The notes: generated by a model not told the origin, from the letters alone. Positions 16,585 through 26,644 are shown, counted from the stretch's first letter. The stretch is DNA of 64,000 nt from Chryseobacterium taichungense (GCF_900109935.1 NZ_FOBV01000005.1:248001-312000); one strand, 5' to 3'. Program-made: numbers and translations.

Positions 16585-19332
16585 TTGTCAACACTTATTC
16601 CTTATTATGATTATATTGATAATGATCTTGTAGTAAGATTAGACGGAGCAAATCGTAATCCCAATGCAGATTTCATAGAGACAGGTATTTTAAAAACTAT
16701 TTATTACCCTACAGGAGGCAGAACAAACTTTGAATATGAGCCTAACACTTACTATAAATCTGATGGTAAAAATATATCTGAAGTAACTTATGATGTAGCG
16801 GCTTTAGGCACAACTGAAAAAACTTTTACTATTTCTGAAAAATCATTTGTAAAGGTAGAATATAATTTTAAAAATAATTCTTCGCCTTATGAATATAGTG
16901 ATACTCAAATATATCCTAAGGTATTAGCAACAGACGTTTCACTGGAAAGACAAGGTGGAGCCGTCGGTAAAATCCGGTTTCTACCTTCCAAAACCCTATC
17001 AGGACCAAATAATTTGGAATATTTTTCAAGACAGACTAAAACATCTATTGCGGTGCTTTTGGATCCTGGAACATACAAAATAAAGACAAATAATGGAGGA
17101 TTTATCTATTTTGATCTTAGTTTGAAAGCAACAGTACAGAATAAGTATACTTCTGTAAATCAAATAGGAGCTGGTTTAAGAATTAAGTCGATCAAAAATA
17201 TAGATGGAACAGGAAATTTACAAGAAAAATTGTTTTCATATAACATCACAGATGGTAATAGTTCTGGAAAAATTATGAGTCCATTATTTAATTTCTATAA
17301 TGCAACTAGCTATATGGAAGGATACATGTCAGATCCTCCTTCTTTACCTTATTTTGCAGATATGGAATCTGCTTTTATAAATTCTTTAAAGACTCCTATT
17401 TATAAGAGAAATCAACCTATTGCTAACTTTATCGAAGCTTCTGGAAGCAGTTTTCTGCCATTAGGAAATTCAGCAGCAGGCCAATCAATCGGATATAGCC
17501 AGGTAACTGTAAGTAATGTTAATGCTGTTCCATTCTCATTTCAAAAAAATATAGGAAAATCAGTATATAGATATAATAATTTTCCAGATGTTCTATTTGG
17601 CACCTTTGTACCTTACGTAAAAAAAGATAGACAATATGATGAAAACGGACAATTAATAAATGAATACCATTATGATAGTACGGATAATTTACTATCTGAA
17701 AAAGAATATACGTACAATCTTGGAGAATCTTTTAATATACCGGGACTAAGAATTATGAGAAGTTCATCCCCTTATTGCTTTATCAATCCCTTTGGTGCAA
17801 ATAATGGCTCAATGTCTCCTCCTTGTGATGAAATGGTGAAAGGTGTTATTTTTGATCGATTTTATGAGGAAAAGATTAACTGGTGGTATCCGAATAAAAT
17901 TATAGAAAAAAATTATCCCTCTGTCGGAGGTACACCTGTTATTACTACAAAAAATTTCTCTTACGATAACACCAATCATAAACAAATAACAAAGGAAGAA
18001 ACTATTTTTCCAGATGGGTCAACTGCTAAGAAGACTTATCAATATGCAGATGAGATGGATAATCAATTAATGAAATCAAAAAACATGATTGGTATTCCAT
18101 TGGTTAGTTCAACCCAAAAAACAATTGACGGAACAACAAAAACTTTGCAAAAAGTAGAAACTTATTTCCCGAAAACTTCGGCAGAGACTTCCTCGACCAA
18201 TGGACTTTTGCTGCCGTTATCTACAAAAATATATGCATTAGATAACCTTGCTTCTCCAAATAATTTTGTAACATATGATAAATATGATTCTAACGGGAAT
18301 ATCCTTCAATATTCAGAAAAAGGTATTAGCCCAGTATCATTTATCTGGGGATATAATAAAACTCTTCCTATTATAAAAATTGAAGGTATGGGCTATGATG
18401 TATTAATGGGGATTTCCGGGATTAGCACCTTAGTTGATGATCTGATTGCTAAATCAAATCAAGATACTGATGTAAATTCTGAAAATCTTTTAATTCAGAA
18501 ACTAGATGCTTTCCGCAACAATTCAAATCTTTCCAATTATCAAATCACTACCTATACTTATAAACCCTTAATTGGTATTACAAGTGTAACACCACCAAGC
18601 GGGATTCGCGAAATGTATGTATATGATGATAATAACCGTTTGAAGCAGGTAGTTGATATGAATGGAAATATTTTGAAAGAAAACAAATATAACTATTCTA
18701 ATATCATGGTAGATAATCCAACAATATTAAATATTGTTGGACCAAATATTATAGGAAATACAAATGCAACGGCTACGTATACATTTACAATGCCTAATAT
18801 GCCTACTGACTTACATTATTACTGGTCTATCAACCCGAGTGTAGGTGCCAGCTATCCAATGCCTTATGATAGTCCCACTGTGAGTACTACTTTTACAAAT
18901 TCTGGTGTGTATACTATTAAACTCGTTGCTTATAAAGCTTCATCGGGACAATCAATTAGTGTATCAAAAATTATAAATGTAAATATGAGTTCTCCATCTC
19001 CACCATACAATGGTTCTACCTTGAATGCAATAGATCCTACAGTTTTTCAAACGAGTGGTTTATATCTCAATGGAAACAGTGTATCCGGATATTTTGTATT
19101 CAGACCCGGGATTTTTACGGGGACAAAAGATATTGCTCTTATTCCTTCAGATAAAATTCCTCTAACAGACAGAACAGTAAATTATTCTGAAATAAACTCA
19201 GCTGTGGGGATTAACAGACAGTGGACTTTCACATTTAAAACTACAGGCGTTTTGAGTGCATCTTACAATGGTACGCCACTTACCGGTACCACAGATATAA
19301 CAATTAACTCTTTCCAATATCAAAAACAATAA
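16585..19332 (+). CDS. C-terminal fragment of the split Rhs/SpvB-like protein
   Basis: The part after the in-frame stop remains open back to 16477, with no ATG or signal peptide at its beginning; 16585 is only the first TTG-type start. It contains YD-like segments (YDENGQLINEYHYD, YVYDDNNRLKQVVDMNG) and a C-terminal PKD-like region (about 700-800). Without readthrough it would have no export signal, so it is probably silent. Confidence 0.6.
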   Translation: MSTLIPYYDYIDNDLVVRLDGANRNPNADFIETGILKTIYYPTGGRTNFEYEPNTYYKSDGKNISEVTYDVAALGTTEKTFTISEKSFVKVEYNFKNNSSPYEYSDTQIYPKVLATDVSLERQGGAVGKIRFLPSKTLSGPNNLEYFSRQTKTSIAVLLDPGTYKIKTNNGGFIYFDLSLKATVQNKYTSVNQIGAGLRIKSIKNIDGTGNLQEKLFSYNITDGNSSGKIMSPLFNFYNATSYMEGYMSDPPSLPYFADMESAFINSLKTPIYKRNQPIANFIEASGSSFLPLGNSAAGQSIGYSQVTVSNVNAVPFSFQKNIGKSVYRYNNFPDVLFGTFVPYVKKDRQYDENGQLINEYHYDSTDNLLSEKEYTYNLGESFNIPGLRIMRSSSPYCFINPFGANNGSMSPPCDEMVKGVIFDRFYEEKINWWYPNKIIEKNYPSVGGTPVITTKNFSYDNTNHKQITKEETIFPDGSTAKKTYQYADEMDNQLMKSKNMIGIPLVSSTQKTIDGTTKTLQKVETYFPKTSAETSSTNGLLLPLSTKIYALDNLASPNNFVTYDKYDSNGNILQYSEKGISPVSFIWGYNKTLPIIKIEGMGYDVLMGISGISTLVDDLIAKSNQDTDVNSENLLIQKLDAFRNNSNLSNYQITTYTYKPLIGITSVTPPSGIREMYVYDDNNRLKQVVDMNGNILKENKYNYSNIMVDNPTILNIVGPNIIGNTNATATYTFTMPNMPTDLHYYWSINPSVGASYPMPYDSPTVSTTFTNSGVYTIKLVAYKASSGQSISVSKIINVNMSSPSPPYNGSTLNAIDPTVFQTSGLYLNGNSVSGYFVFRPGIFTGTKDIALIPSDKIPLTDRTVNYSEINSAVGINRQWTFTFKTTGVLSASYNGTPLTGTTDITINSFQYQKQ

Positions 19333-19335
19333 CCG

Positions 19336-22300
19336 ATGAAAAAAATATTAATCCCTGTAGGTGCTTTGCTGTTGTCCGGACTGGCGAATGCCCAGAATCA
19401 ATCCAGTACAACAGAGAATTTTGTTTACACAAAGACTTATTTAGATTATAATGGAACTACCGCTACGAAAACCTCGGAAACCGTACAGTATTTTGATGGC
19501 TTAGGAAGACCCAAGCAGGTAGTGAATGTCAAAGCCTCTCCGCAAGGCAAAGATGTGGTAACCCATATCGAATACGACGGCTTCGGAAGACAGGTAAAAG
19601 ACTACCTTCCGGTACCCCAGCAGGGAACACAAAACGGAGGAATTTATACGTCTCCATTGAGCAATGCTACCCAACCTAACCTTTACGGTTCCGAGAAGAT
19701 CTTTTCAGAGAAAATCCTGGAAAACTCACCCTTGGATAGGATCCTACAACAGAAACAGGTAGGTACTGCCTGGGATACGAAGCCGGTCCAGTTTGGTTAT
19801 GATGCCAACACAACAGCGGATGAGGTGAAAAAATACACCACGGTGACCACCTGGGAAAACGGAGCCACAAAAAGTACCATCACCCAAAGTACTGTTTATG
19901 GTGATGCTCAATTGTATAAAAACACGGTAGCGGATGAAGACGGCAACCAGACCATTGAATTCAAGAATGGAGAGGGACAGGTGTTGTTGGTCAGAAAAAT
20001 GCTTAATGCCACAGAAAAAGCCGATACGTATTATGTGTACAATGAATACAATCAGTTGACTTTTGTTATTCCTCCTCTTGCTGATATTTCAGGGGATACC
20101 GATGAGACAACCTTAAATAACCTTTGTTATCAGTACAAATACGACGGAAGAAACCGTCTGGTAGAAAAGAAGCTTCCGGGCAAAGGCTGGGAATACATGG
20201 TATATGATAAGCAAGATAGGCTGGTGATGACCCAGGATGCTAATATGGGAAGCACCAAGCAGTGGCTTTTCACCAAATATGATCAGTATGGCAGGGTGGC
20301 CTACACAGGTATTTATACAAGTTCTGCAAATTATGATGGTCAGGGAAGGGCTTCGGAACAGGCGAATGTTGACTCCAGGGGCAGCAATAATGTAACGCGG
20401 TCTGCTGCAATAGGCTTTAACAACAGCAACATGAATGTGTATTATGATAATTCAGCTTCCAGCAGTTATCCCAACACCATTACCAAGCTTTTAAGCATTA
20501 ATTACTATGATACTTATCCGTCAGGATCACCTGCTGCCACCAATGTTTTTGCACAGTCCCTTTTAACAGATAATGCAGCAAACGGAATTTCCACCAAAGG
20601 ACTTCCTGTAGCTAATTATGTAAAAAATATTGAAAATGATGGCTGGACCAGGAATTATACTTGGTATGATACCAAAGGCAGGGTAATCGGAGTCCATTCG
20701 GTAAATTATCTTGGAGGATATACCAAAACAGAAACCCTGCTGGATTTTGCAGGAATTCCACAAAAGACCAATACCTATCACAAAAGGGATGGAAATATGG
20801 TAGAAGTTCAGGTGAAGGAAAGATTTGTATATAATGCACAGAATATGCTTTTGAAGCACTATCATCAGGTAGATAATAATGCAGAGGAACTCTTAACCGA
20901 AAACAGCTATAATGAGAAAAGTCAGTTGATCAACAAAAAAGTTGGGAATAATCTTCAGAGCATCGATTACGCCTACAATATCCGTGGCTGGATGACCGGC
21001 ATCAATCCGGCGGTAATAGCATCCATGGAAAACAAGCTTTTCGGTTACGATATCCGGTACCAGAATCCTACAAATACTCAGCTGTCCCCCGCAAGGTATA
21101 ATGGTAATATATCCGAAGTGAACTGGAGGACAACTGCAAACGGAATCCTGAAAAGATATGCTTACCAATATGATGGGCTGAACCGTCTTACGAAGGGAAC
21201 CTTTTTAAATCCGGATAATGCGGAACCTGAAAGCAAATGGAATAATGAGACGGTAAATTACGATATCAACGGGAATATAACTCGTCTCAGAAGAAATGCT
21301 AAAAGTTTTTACAATGGCAATGCAGAGCTTATTGATGATCTGGTGTACGAATATTCCGGCAACCAGCTAATGAGTGTTAATGACAAAACTGACAACCCTA
21401 CAGGCTATGAAGGAGGCGGAAACCCGATGGAATATGATGCCAACGGGAATATGAAAACGATGCCGGATAAGCAGATTCATACTATTGGATATAATCATCT
21501 TAACCTTCCCAATGCGCTTAAGATAGAGGAAAATAAAAAGAAAATGATCTATCTGTACCGTGCCGACGGAACCAAGCTGAGAAAGACATTTAACTTCCTG
21601 AAACAGGATGGCTCTGTCTACACTACCATTACCGATTACCTGGACGGATTCCAGTATCTGAGCACAGCAGGAAATCCCCCGAATGAGCTTGATCCTATAG
21701 AATACGCCTACGAACAAGAATCTTTTATAAAGGAAGCAGCGGTGAAAAATCCTACCCCTACCCTTAATTTTTTCCCAACTGCTGAAGGGTTTTATGATTA
21801 TGAAAAAAAGGAGTACATTTACCAGTATAAAGATCATTTAGGAAACGTACGGGTAAGCTATAAAAAAATAGCGGGCGGCATTGAGATTACGGATCAGAAT
21901 GATTATTATCCTTTCGGGATGAATATCCCAAGGGAAGAAAAAGCGGTCTTTGGGAAAAGTAGTTTGTATAATTACAAGTACAGTGGGAAAGAGCTGCAAG
22001 AGACCGGAATGTACGATTATGGAGCAAGATTTTATATGCCGGATATTGGAAGATGGGGTGTCGTTGATCCTGCCGCTGAATTAGGAAGAAGATTTTCACC
22101 CTATAATTATGCCTTTGATAACCCAATAATGTTTGTTGACCCTGATGGAATGTGGCCTTGGCCAACTTGGAACCAGGTTAAAAAATTTGCAAGTGGATAT
22201 GCTAAAGGAGCTTGGTCGACTGCGGGAAATATGGTAAAAGGAGTTGCAACAAGTACATATACAGGTATTACGGGAGGATTCAGAGAAGCTAAAAAGGTTT

Positions 22301-22842
22301 ATAATGCATATCAAACGGGAGGTGCGAAAGCGGCGGCGAAACAGTATGTGAATTCCGTTTATGAAACCAGCGGAGCCAAGGCTATTGTGGAAACTGCAAA
22401 AGGCGTAGCAAAAGGAGATGCAGAATCTATAGGATCTGCAGTTGTTACTGTAGTTGCTGCAGTTGTTACTCATAAAGCAGCAGGAGGGAAAGTAGCAACT
22501 GCTACTGAAGCAGAGACAGCTTCAGTGTCAAAAACAGTAACTGTTACACAGGAATCTGTTACGCAAGCATTACAGGATTCAAATTTACAAACTGCTCAAG
22601 GTGTTGTTTCCGGACCTATGGTTGAAAGATATGTTCAAATGGCACAAGATGGAAATACTGCACCTCCAATAAAGGTTACAAGCGATGGTGTAATTGTAGA
22701 TGGAAATCACAGATATGTAGCCGGGAAATTAACAGGTAATGAACCAGCCCAAGTTCCAGGAACTTTATCTCCAAGCCAACAATCTAAAGTTCAACCCGTC
22801 CAAAATACAAAAGTTGATCCGAATGATTGGGGTGGACATTAA
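19336..22842 (+). CDS. Rhs-family polymorphic toxin with ParB-like C-terminal tip
   Basis: Signal peptide (KKILIPVGALLLSGLANAQ), then an N-terminal DUF6443-like region (YFDGLGRPKQVVNVKASPQG, IEYDGFGRQVKDYLPVP), YD repeats (YDGRNRLVEKKLPGKGWEYMV, YAYQYDGLNRLTKG), and the Rhs core to about residue 936: [52 protein letters not shown]. After DPDG the sequence changes character: Ala/Lys/Gly helical linker, then at about 1090-1135 a ParB/sulfiredoxin-like segment (SGPMVERYVQMA...IVDGNHRYVAGK, with GNHR). ParB-like nuclease tips are known among polymorphic toxins; nuclease activity here is inferred. The gene starts 3 bases after the previous frame. The next gene is its likely immunity. Confidence 0.88.
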   Translation: MKKILIPVGALLLSGLANAQNQSSTTENFVYTKTYLDYNGTTATKTSETVQYFDGLGRPKQVVNVKASPQGKDVVTHIEYDGFGRQVKDYLPVPQQGTQNGGIYTSPLSNATQPNLYGSEKIFSEKILENSPLDRILQQKQVGTAWDTKPVQFGYDANTTADEVKKYTTVTTWENGATKSTITQSTVYGDAQLYKNTVADEDGNQTIEFKNGEGQVLLVRKMLNATEKADTYYVYNEYNQLTFVIPPLADISGDTDETTLNNLCYQYKYDGRNRLVEKKLPGKGWEYMVYDKQDRLVMTQDANMGSTKQWLFTKYDQYGRVAYTGIYTSSANYDGQGRASEQANVDSRGSNNVTRSAAIGFNNSNMNVYYDNSASSSYPNTITKLLSINYYDTYPSGSPAATNVFAQSLLTDNAANGISTKGLPVANYVKNIENDGWTRNYTWYDTKGRVIGVHSVNYLGGYTKTETLLDFAGIPQKTNTYHKRDGNMVEVQVKERFVYNAQNMLLKHYHQVDNNAEELLTENSYNEKSQLINKKVGNNLQSIDYAYNIRGWMTGINPAVIASMENKLFGYDIRYQNPTNTQLSPARYNGNISEVNWRTTANGILKRYAYQYDGLNRLTKGTFLNPDNAEPESKWNNETVNYDINGNITRLRRNAKSFYNGNAELIDDLVYEYSGNQLMSVNDKTDNPTGYEGGGNPMEYDANGNMKTMPDKQIHTIGYNHLNLPNALKIEENKKKMIYLYRADGTKLRKTFNFLKQDGSVYTTITDYLDGFQYLSTAGNPPNELDPIEYAYEQESFIKEAAVKNPTPTLNFFPTAEGFYDYEKKEYIYQYKDHLGNVRVSYKKIAGGIEITDQNDYYPFGMNIPREEKAVFGKSSLYNYKYSGKELQETGMYDYGARFYMPDIGRWGVVDPAAELGRRFSPYNYAFDNPIMFVDPDGMWPWPTWNQVKKFASGYAKGAWSTAGNMVKGVATSTYTGITGGFREAKKVYNAYQTGGAKAAAKQYVNSVYETSGAKAIVETAKGVAKGDAESIGSAVVTVVAAVVTHKAAGGKVATATEAETASVSKTVTVTQESVTQALQDSNLQTAQGVVSGPMVERYVQMAQDGNTAPPIKVTSDGVIVDGNHRYVAGKLTGNEPAQVPGTLSPSQQSKVQPVQNTKVDPNDWGGH

Positions 22843-22854
22843 AATTAATTTATT

Positions 22855-23331
22855 ATGATTATATACTGTGAAAATGATAATGAAATAAGAATACCATATG
22901 ATAAATTAGATGGAGTCCTTATAGAGAATTTAGAATTACATAGAGCAAAGCTTGAGAATATGAATTTAAGTAATACAAGTTTTTTTAAGTCAAACCTTAG
23001 AGGAGCATTTTTATTCAACTCAAATTTGATAAATTCAAATCTTTCTTTAACTAAATTAATAACCTCAGATTTAAGAGATACCTTGCTATTAGGCTCCAAT
23101 TTATCTGAAAGTATAGCTTCATACTGTGATTTTAGTCATGCAAAATTGCAAGGAGCTAATTTAGGAGGGGCTAAAATTGACTTTGCAAACTTTACAGGTG
23201 CAAACTTATCTAGTGCAAATATGCTTTGTATTGATATTGAAAAAGCGATATTTAAAGATACTGTATATAATACTGAAACTATTTGGCCTGAAGGTTTTGA
23301 TCCTTCAAGTAATGGATGTATGCTGTTATAA
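22855..23331 (+). CDS. Pentapeptide-repeat protein, probable immunity to the ParB-like toxin
   Basis: 158 aa. From about residue 22 to 125 most residues follow the A/N-[DNS]-L-x-x pentapeptide rhythm: LENMNLSNTSF, SNLRGAFLFNSNL, AKLQGANLGGAKI, ANFTGANLSSANM. Such repeats fold into a right-handed quadrilateral helix that can mimic DNA, as in Qnr proteins. It starts 12 bases after the toxin stop and is followed by a hairpin, so toxin and this gene form one unit. Cytoplasmic, with no signal peptide. Immunity is inferred from position and from the DNA-mimic idea, which would suit a DNA-acting toxin. Confidence 0.75.
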   Translation: MIIYCENDNEIRIPYDKLDGVLIENLELHRAKLENMNLSNTSFFKSNLRGAFLFNSNLINSNLSLTKLITSDLRDTLLLGSNLSESIASYCDFSHAKLQGANLGGAKIDFANFTGANLSSANMLCIDIEKAIFKDTVYNTETIWPEGFDPSSNGCMLL

Positions 23332-23375
23332 ATGTCTTCGTTCCCACGCGATTTATTGTGTGACAGATAAATAAG

Positions 23376-23399
23376 AACCCACCGCAATTGCGGTGGGTT
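23376..23399. terminator. 24-nt perfect palindrome after the first toxin-immunity pair
   Basis: AACCCACCGCAA and TTGCGGTGGGTT, no spacer. It is identical base for base to 28501-28524. It follows the pentapeptide gene by about 45 bases and directly precedes the next truncated Rhs core. It may terminate transcription or act as a cassette joint; it lacks a long T-run. Confidence 0.6.
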
Positions 23400-23403
23400 A
23401 CTA

Positions 23404-24465
23404 AACTTCGAAAACAATAAGTATATCTACAACAATGTAGACCATTTAGGAAATACAAGGTTGAGTTATTTCAATAATGGCAGCAGCATAGAAGTTCTTG
23501 AAGAAAACAATTATTATCCGTTTGGGTTGAAGCACGAAGGGTATAATGCGTTGGCAGGGAATTCTGCTTATCAGTACAAGTACAATGGTAAGGAACTTCA
23601 AGAGACGGGAATGTATGATTATGGCGCAAGATTCTATATGCCGGATATTGGAAGATGGGGAGTCGTGGATCCGCTGAGCGAAAAGGGACATAATTTTTCT
23701 CCATACAATTATGCCATAAATAATCCTATTAGATTTATTGATCCCGACGGTTTATGGATAGGTATTATAGACGAGGGTAATCGATATCGTTATTCTAATG
23801 GACAGACACAACAACAAATAGATGGAAAATGGCAAGCAATTGATAAAAATGTCCAGTTATCTGATAACGTTGTTGCAATTGTTGCAGGTTTACAAGCTTT
23901 AGAAAATGGTGGAGATGCGGGAAGAGATTTGGTTTCTTATTTTGATAATGATAAGCATGATGTCAACATTATGTATGATAAAGGAAATACCGGGGAAGCA
24001 GGATATAAGCAATCTGATCCAATTAAAATAGATCCTAAAGAAAGAACCAAGACACCAACCGCATTTGATCTTAAAGAATCTCCATTTTTCGTAAGTCTGG
24101 GACATGAATTAGGTCATAAAAGAGACGAAAATAACTATCTTCTTAGTGGAAATTGGTTTGGGGTAAGTAGGGGTGAAATTTTTGCTTCGCATATAGAGAA
24201 TATGATACGTGCAGAAAATGGTTTGCTTTTAAGGTCATCATATACAACAAATCCGAAAATTTTTGGAGGTTTGGACCTACAAACAGTTTTGATTGATTGT
24301 GCTGGAAATAGTCTTTATTATAACCAATTTGGAAAAGCTTTAGAGAATGTTTCTATAGATGATAGATCAAATGCTGCTAGATCAGTATATGGTACGACGG
24401 ATTCATCAATTTTAAAAAGAAGATATAATTATTATGATAATATTAAACGGACAAATAAAAAATAA
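23404..24465 (+). pseudogene. Orphan Rhs core fragment with HELGH zinc-peptidase toxin tip
   Basis: The frame is open from about 23375 but starts inside the Rhs core (NKYIYNNVDHLGNTRLSYF), lacks a signal peptide, and has no convincing start; a TTG at 23461 is only nominal. After [10 protein letters not shown] the tip carries SLGHELGHKRDEN (24099-24125), an HExxH zinc site with a Gly as in effector metallopeptidases, plus a downstream Glu (SRGEIFASHIEN) in a plausible third-ligand position. It would be an intracellular protease if delivered. Silent as it stands: a promoterless, 5'-truncated cassette that could be switched onto the upstream Rhs gene by recombination in the shared core. Confidence 0.78.
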
Positions 24466-25066
24466 ATTTTCTATAACTATCCTTAGTATTATGCTATGTA
24501 TGCAGTCATGTAATGCTCAAGAACAAAAGATTACAAAATTTTTCAATGATAAAAAGAAAATCTTATACAATGATTGTATTAAAGAGTCAGAAATTGATAA
24601 AATAAAGAAAAAAGATGAAAACAAGGAGGTTATAGAGTTGATGATTAATGGATGTAAGGATAGAGTAATTATATTCGATAACTTCATAGACGGAACAAGC
24701 ACTTTATTGACTTCATTACCCAATAAAGAAAATGATTGTATAATTTTCAATTGGAAAAAATATGATAGTTATATTCCTGCTCCTACGGTTAGTTTACTCC
24801 AAACCAATAAGACACAAGTTGTAGAATTTACTTATTATGATGAAGTAAGAAACACTTATGACATTACTATGAGAAAAAAGGTTTATGAAGATAAAGAAGG
24901 AAAATTTAAAAATGAGCTTCAGTTTATTCAAGGTACTTTAAATGGGGAGAAAATGGATGATAATATAGCTCGTTACTCAAGAAACGATTATTATATTATT
25001 AAGAGAATTAAAGGAAAATATTTTTTTTATACTATAATTAATGGAAAGTTAGAACTGGTTCAATAA
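24434..25066 (+). CDS. Lipoprotein, probable immunity to the HELGH toxin
   Basis: 210 aa, overlapping the end of the toxin tip by 32 bases in another frame. The N-terminus has a Lys-flanked hydrophobic run ending in a lipobox-like MQSC-NAQ (IMLCMQSC), so the mature protein is likely a membrane lipoprotein. The remainder is an acidic/basic soluble domain with no known family. Position right behind the toxin, in the periplasm-facing compartment, fits an immunity protein, but function is not shown. Confidence 0.6.
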   Translation: MIILNGQIKNKFSITILSIMLCMQSCNAQEQKITKFFNDKKKILYNDCIKESEIDKIKKKDENKEVIELMINGCKDRVIIFDNFIDGTSTLLTSLPNKENDCIIFNWKKYDSYIPAPTVSLLQTNKTQVVEFTYYDEVRNTYDITMRKKVYEDKEGKFKNELQFIQGTLNGEKMDDNIARYSRNDYYIIKRIKGKYFFYTIINGKLELVQ

Positions 25067-25170
25067 AAATCCTATTTAATGCGAATATGCCATTTCTATA
25101 CTGTCAATTTATCGCTCGTATCGCTCGATAAAATTAGACACATTGAAGTGTTCGGTTAATAGAATTTGAA

Positions 25171-26249
25171 AATCAGTATATTTACAATTATACTGCCATT
25201 TAGGAAACGTACGGGTAAGCTATAAAAAAGGAAACAACGGCATTGAAATTACGGATCAGAATGATTATTATCCTTTCGGGATGAATATCCCAAGGGAAGA
25301 AAAAGCGGTCTTTGGGAAAAGCAGTATGTATAACTACAAGTACAACGGGAAGGAGCTTCAGGAAACAGGAATGTATGATTATGGGGCAAGATTTTATATG
25401 TCAGATATTGGAAGATGGGGCGTAACTGATAGGAAAGCAGAATTATATTTTGATAAATCAAGTTATGTTTATGCTGGAAATACACCTATCAATGCAATTG
25501 ATCCTGATGGAAATTTAATCATTTTTATTAATGGACAACACGGAGGTTCTGGAGGTTCTGCCGAATATTGGAAAGGACAATTTAGAGGTTATATGTCTGT
25601 TGGAGGAGGACAACCAGTTGCTATGTATAATAGATTTGATGTTACAGCTAGTAGATATCTTAATGATAATAATCGTATGTATGTAGATGGTGCTTTGGGA
25701 GGTTGGTTTAATACAATTCAAGGAGAAAGTAATTACAGAGGGTGGAATTTGGTTTCTTCAGATAGAATTACTGCTGGTTATGAGCAGGGTATGAGAGAGG
25801 CAGAAAATATAATTGCTGGGTTAGAAAGAGATAAAACTACAGGAGAAATAATTGAAACAATTAAAATCATTACTCACAGTATGGGAGGAGCTTATGGAAA
25901 GGGCTATGTTGCTGCACTAAAAAAATATGCTAAAGATAATGGACTTGAAAAGCAAGTTAGAATAACTTTAGTTGCAGATTTTGATCCTTTTCAAGCGAGT
26001 GAAATTTGGGCTGATCCTAATATTGATACTAGGCAATTTGTTAACAAAATGGCAGATGGTAGAAAAAAAGAATCTTTAAGTGGAATGGCAAATGAAAGAG
26101 AAAATGGTGTGGATGATGACCATTATAAAGAAAATTCCAATCATACTGGACATTCAATTTTTTATTTCTTTCAAAATCTCCAAAATCTTCAGGAAGGGAC
26201 ATATACGTGGGATGGTAAAAATTGGATTTGTCAAACTTGTAGTCATTAA
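25171..26249 (+). pseudogene. Orphan Rhs core fragment with lipase-like Ser-hydrolase tip
   Basis: The core homology begins near 25171 (ENQYIYNYT) but loses frame by one base around 25192, then continues as CHLGNVRVSYKKG; from 25281 the frame is intact. The block 25248-25321 is identical to 21886-21959 in the complete Rhs gene. After INAIDPDG the tip includes ITHSMGGAYGKGY (25866-25905), a GxSxG-like nucleophile elbow (THSMGG) of alpha/beta hydrolases, with a following VADFDPF (Asp) and HTGHS (His) in the right order for a triad. Many such tips act as lipases or phospholipases; the substrate is unknown. Silent without its own start and signal peptide. Confidence 0.75.
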
Positions 26250-26251
26250 AA

Positions 26252-26638
26252 ATGAAGAAAATATTTTTTTATCAATCCGTTGTTGCCTTTTTAATGTTCT
26301 TGCTGTATTTAAGGATTGGAAATTATGGAGGAGGAAGTGTTGCTTGGGAACCAATTGTTATGTTGCAAATTTTAGTGCTTAATTTTATATTTCAAATAGT
26401 TTTTTATTATTTGTTTGATAAAATGAAATTATATTTTTCTTTTAACTTGTTCCAATTTATTTTTATCATATTTTATGGTTTATCCATTTATATAATAACA
26501 GGAAGTAATTTTTTAACTAATCTAAATAGTAGAGATAATTTTATAAGGTATATTAATAAGGGTTATATAATATCATTATTAGCGTCGGTTGTTTCTTCAA
26601 TATTATTAGCTAAAACAAGGCATTTACCAAAAAAATAA
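26252..26638 (+). CDS. Four-helix membrane protein, probable immunity to the lipase-like tip
   Basis: 128 aa with four strongly hydrophobic segments (about 4-22, 32-53, 60-80, 105-124). It begins 2 bases after the toxin stop (TAA AA ATG). An integral membrane immunity protein would suit a membrane-active lipase. No family recognised. Confidence 0.65.
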   Translation: MKKIFFYQSVVAFLMFLLYLRIGNYGGGSVAWEPIVMLQILVLNFIFQIVFYYLFDKMKLYFSFNLFQFIFIIFYGLSIYIITGSNFLTNLNSRDNFIRYINKGYIISLLASVVSSILLAKTRHLPKK

Positions 26639-26644
26639 ACCAAC

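Larger units (their letters stand above)
15037..19332 (+). pseudogene. Large Rhs/SpvB-like secreted protein, interrupted by an in-frame TAA
   Basis: One reading frame of 1,432 codons from the ATG at 15037 to TAA at 19330-19332, broken only by TAA at 16474-16476. The frames before and after the stop are the same (15037 and 16585 differ by a multiple of three), and the sequence spanning it reads ...YSVD-stop-WGYYNGAANNN, where related proteins carry a D-x-WG-YNG motif; a TAT or TAC to TAA change would explain it. The N-terminus has a signal peptide (LLFIALIYNFLLSQG), then [27 protein letters not shown], typical of the SpvB/TcdB-like shell part of Rhs toxins. The C-terminal ~120 residues look like a PKD/Ig-like fold. 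It is followed 3 bases later by the Rhs core gene. A sequencing error at 16474-16476 is the main alternative. Confidence 0.8.

Noticed and set aside
23461..24465. Treating the HELGH core fragment as a normal gene starting at TTG 23461
   Set aside because: The frame is open upstream into core sequence, there is no signal peptide or ribosome site, and homology shows the start falls mid-domain.
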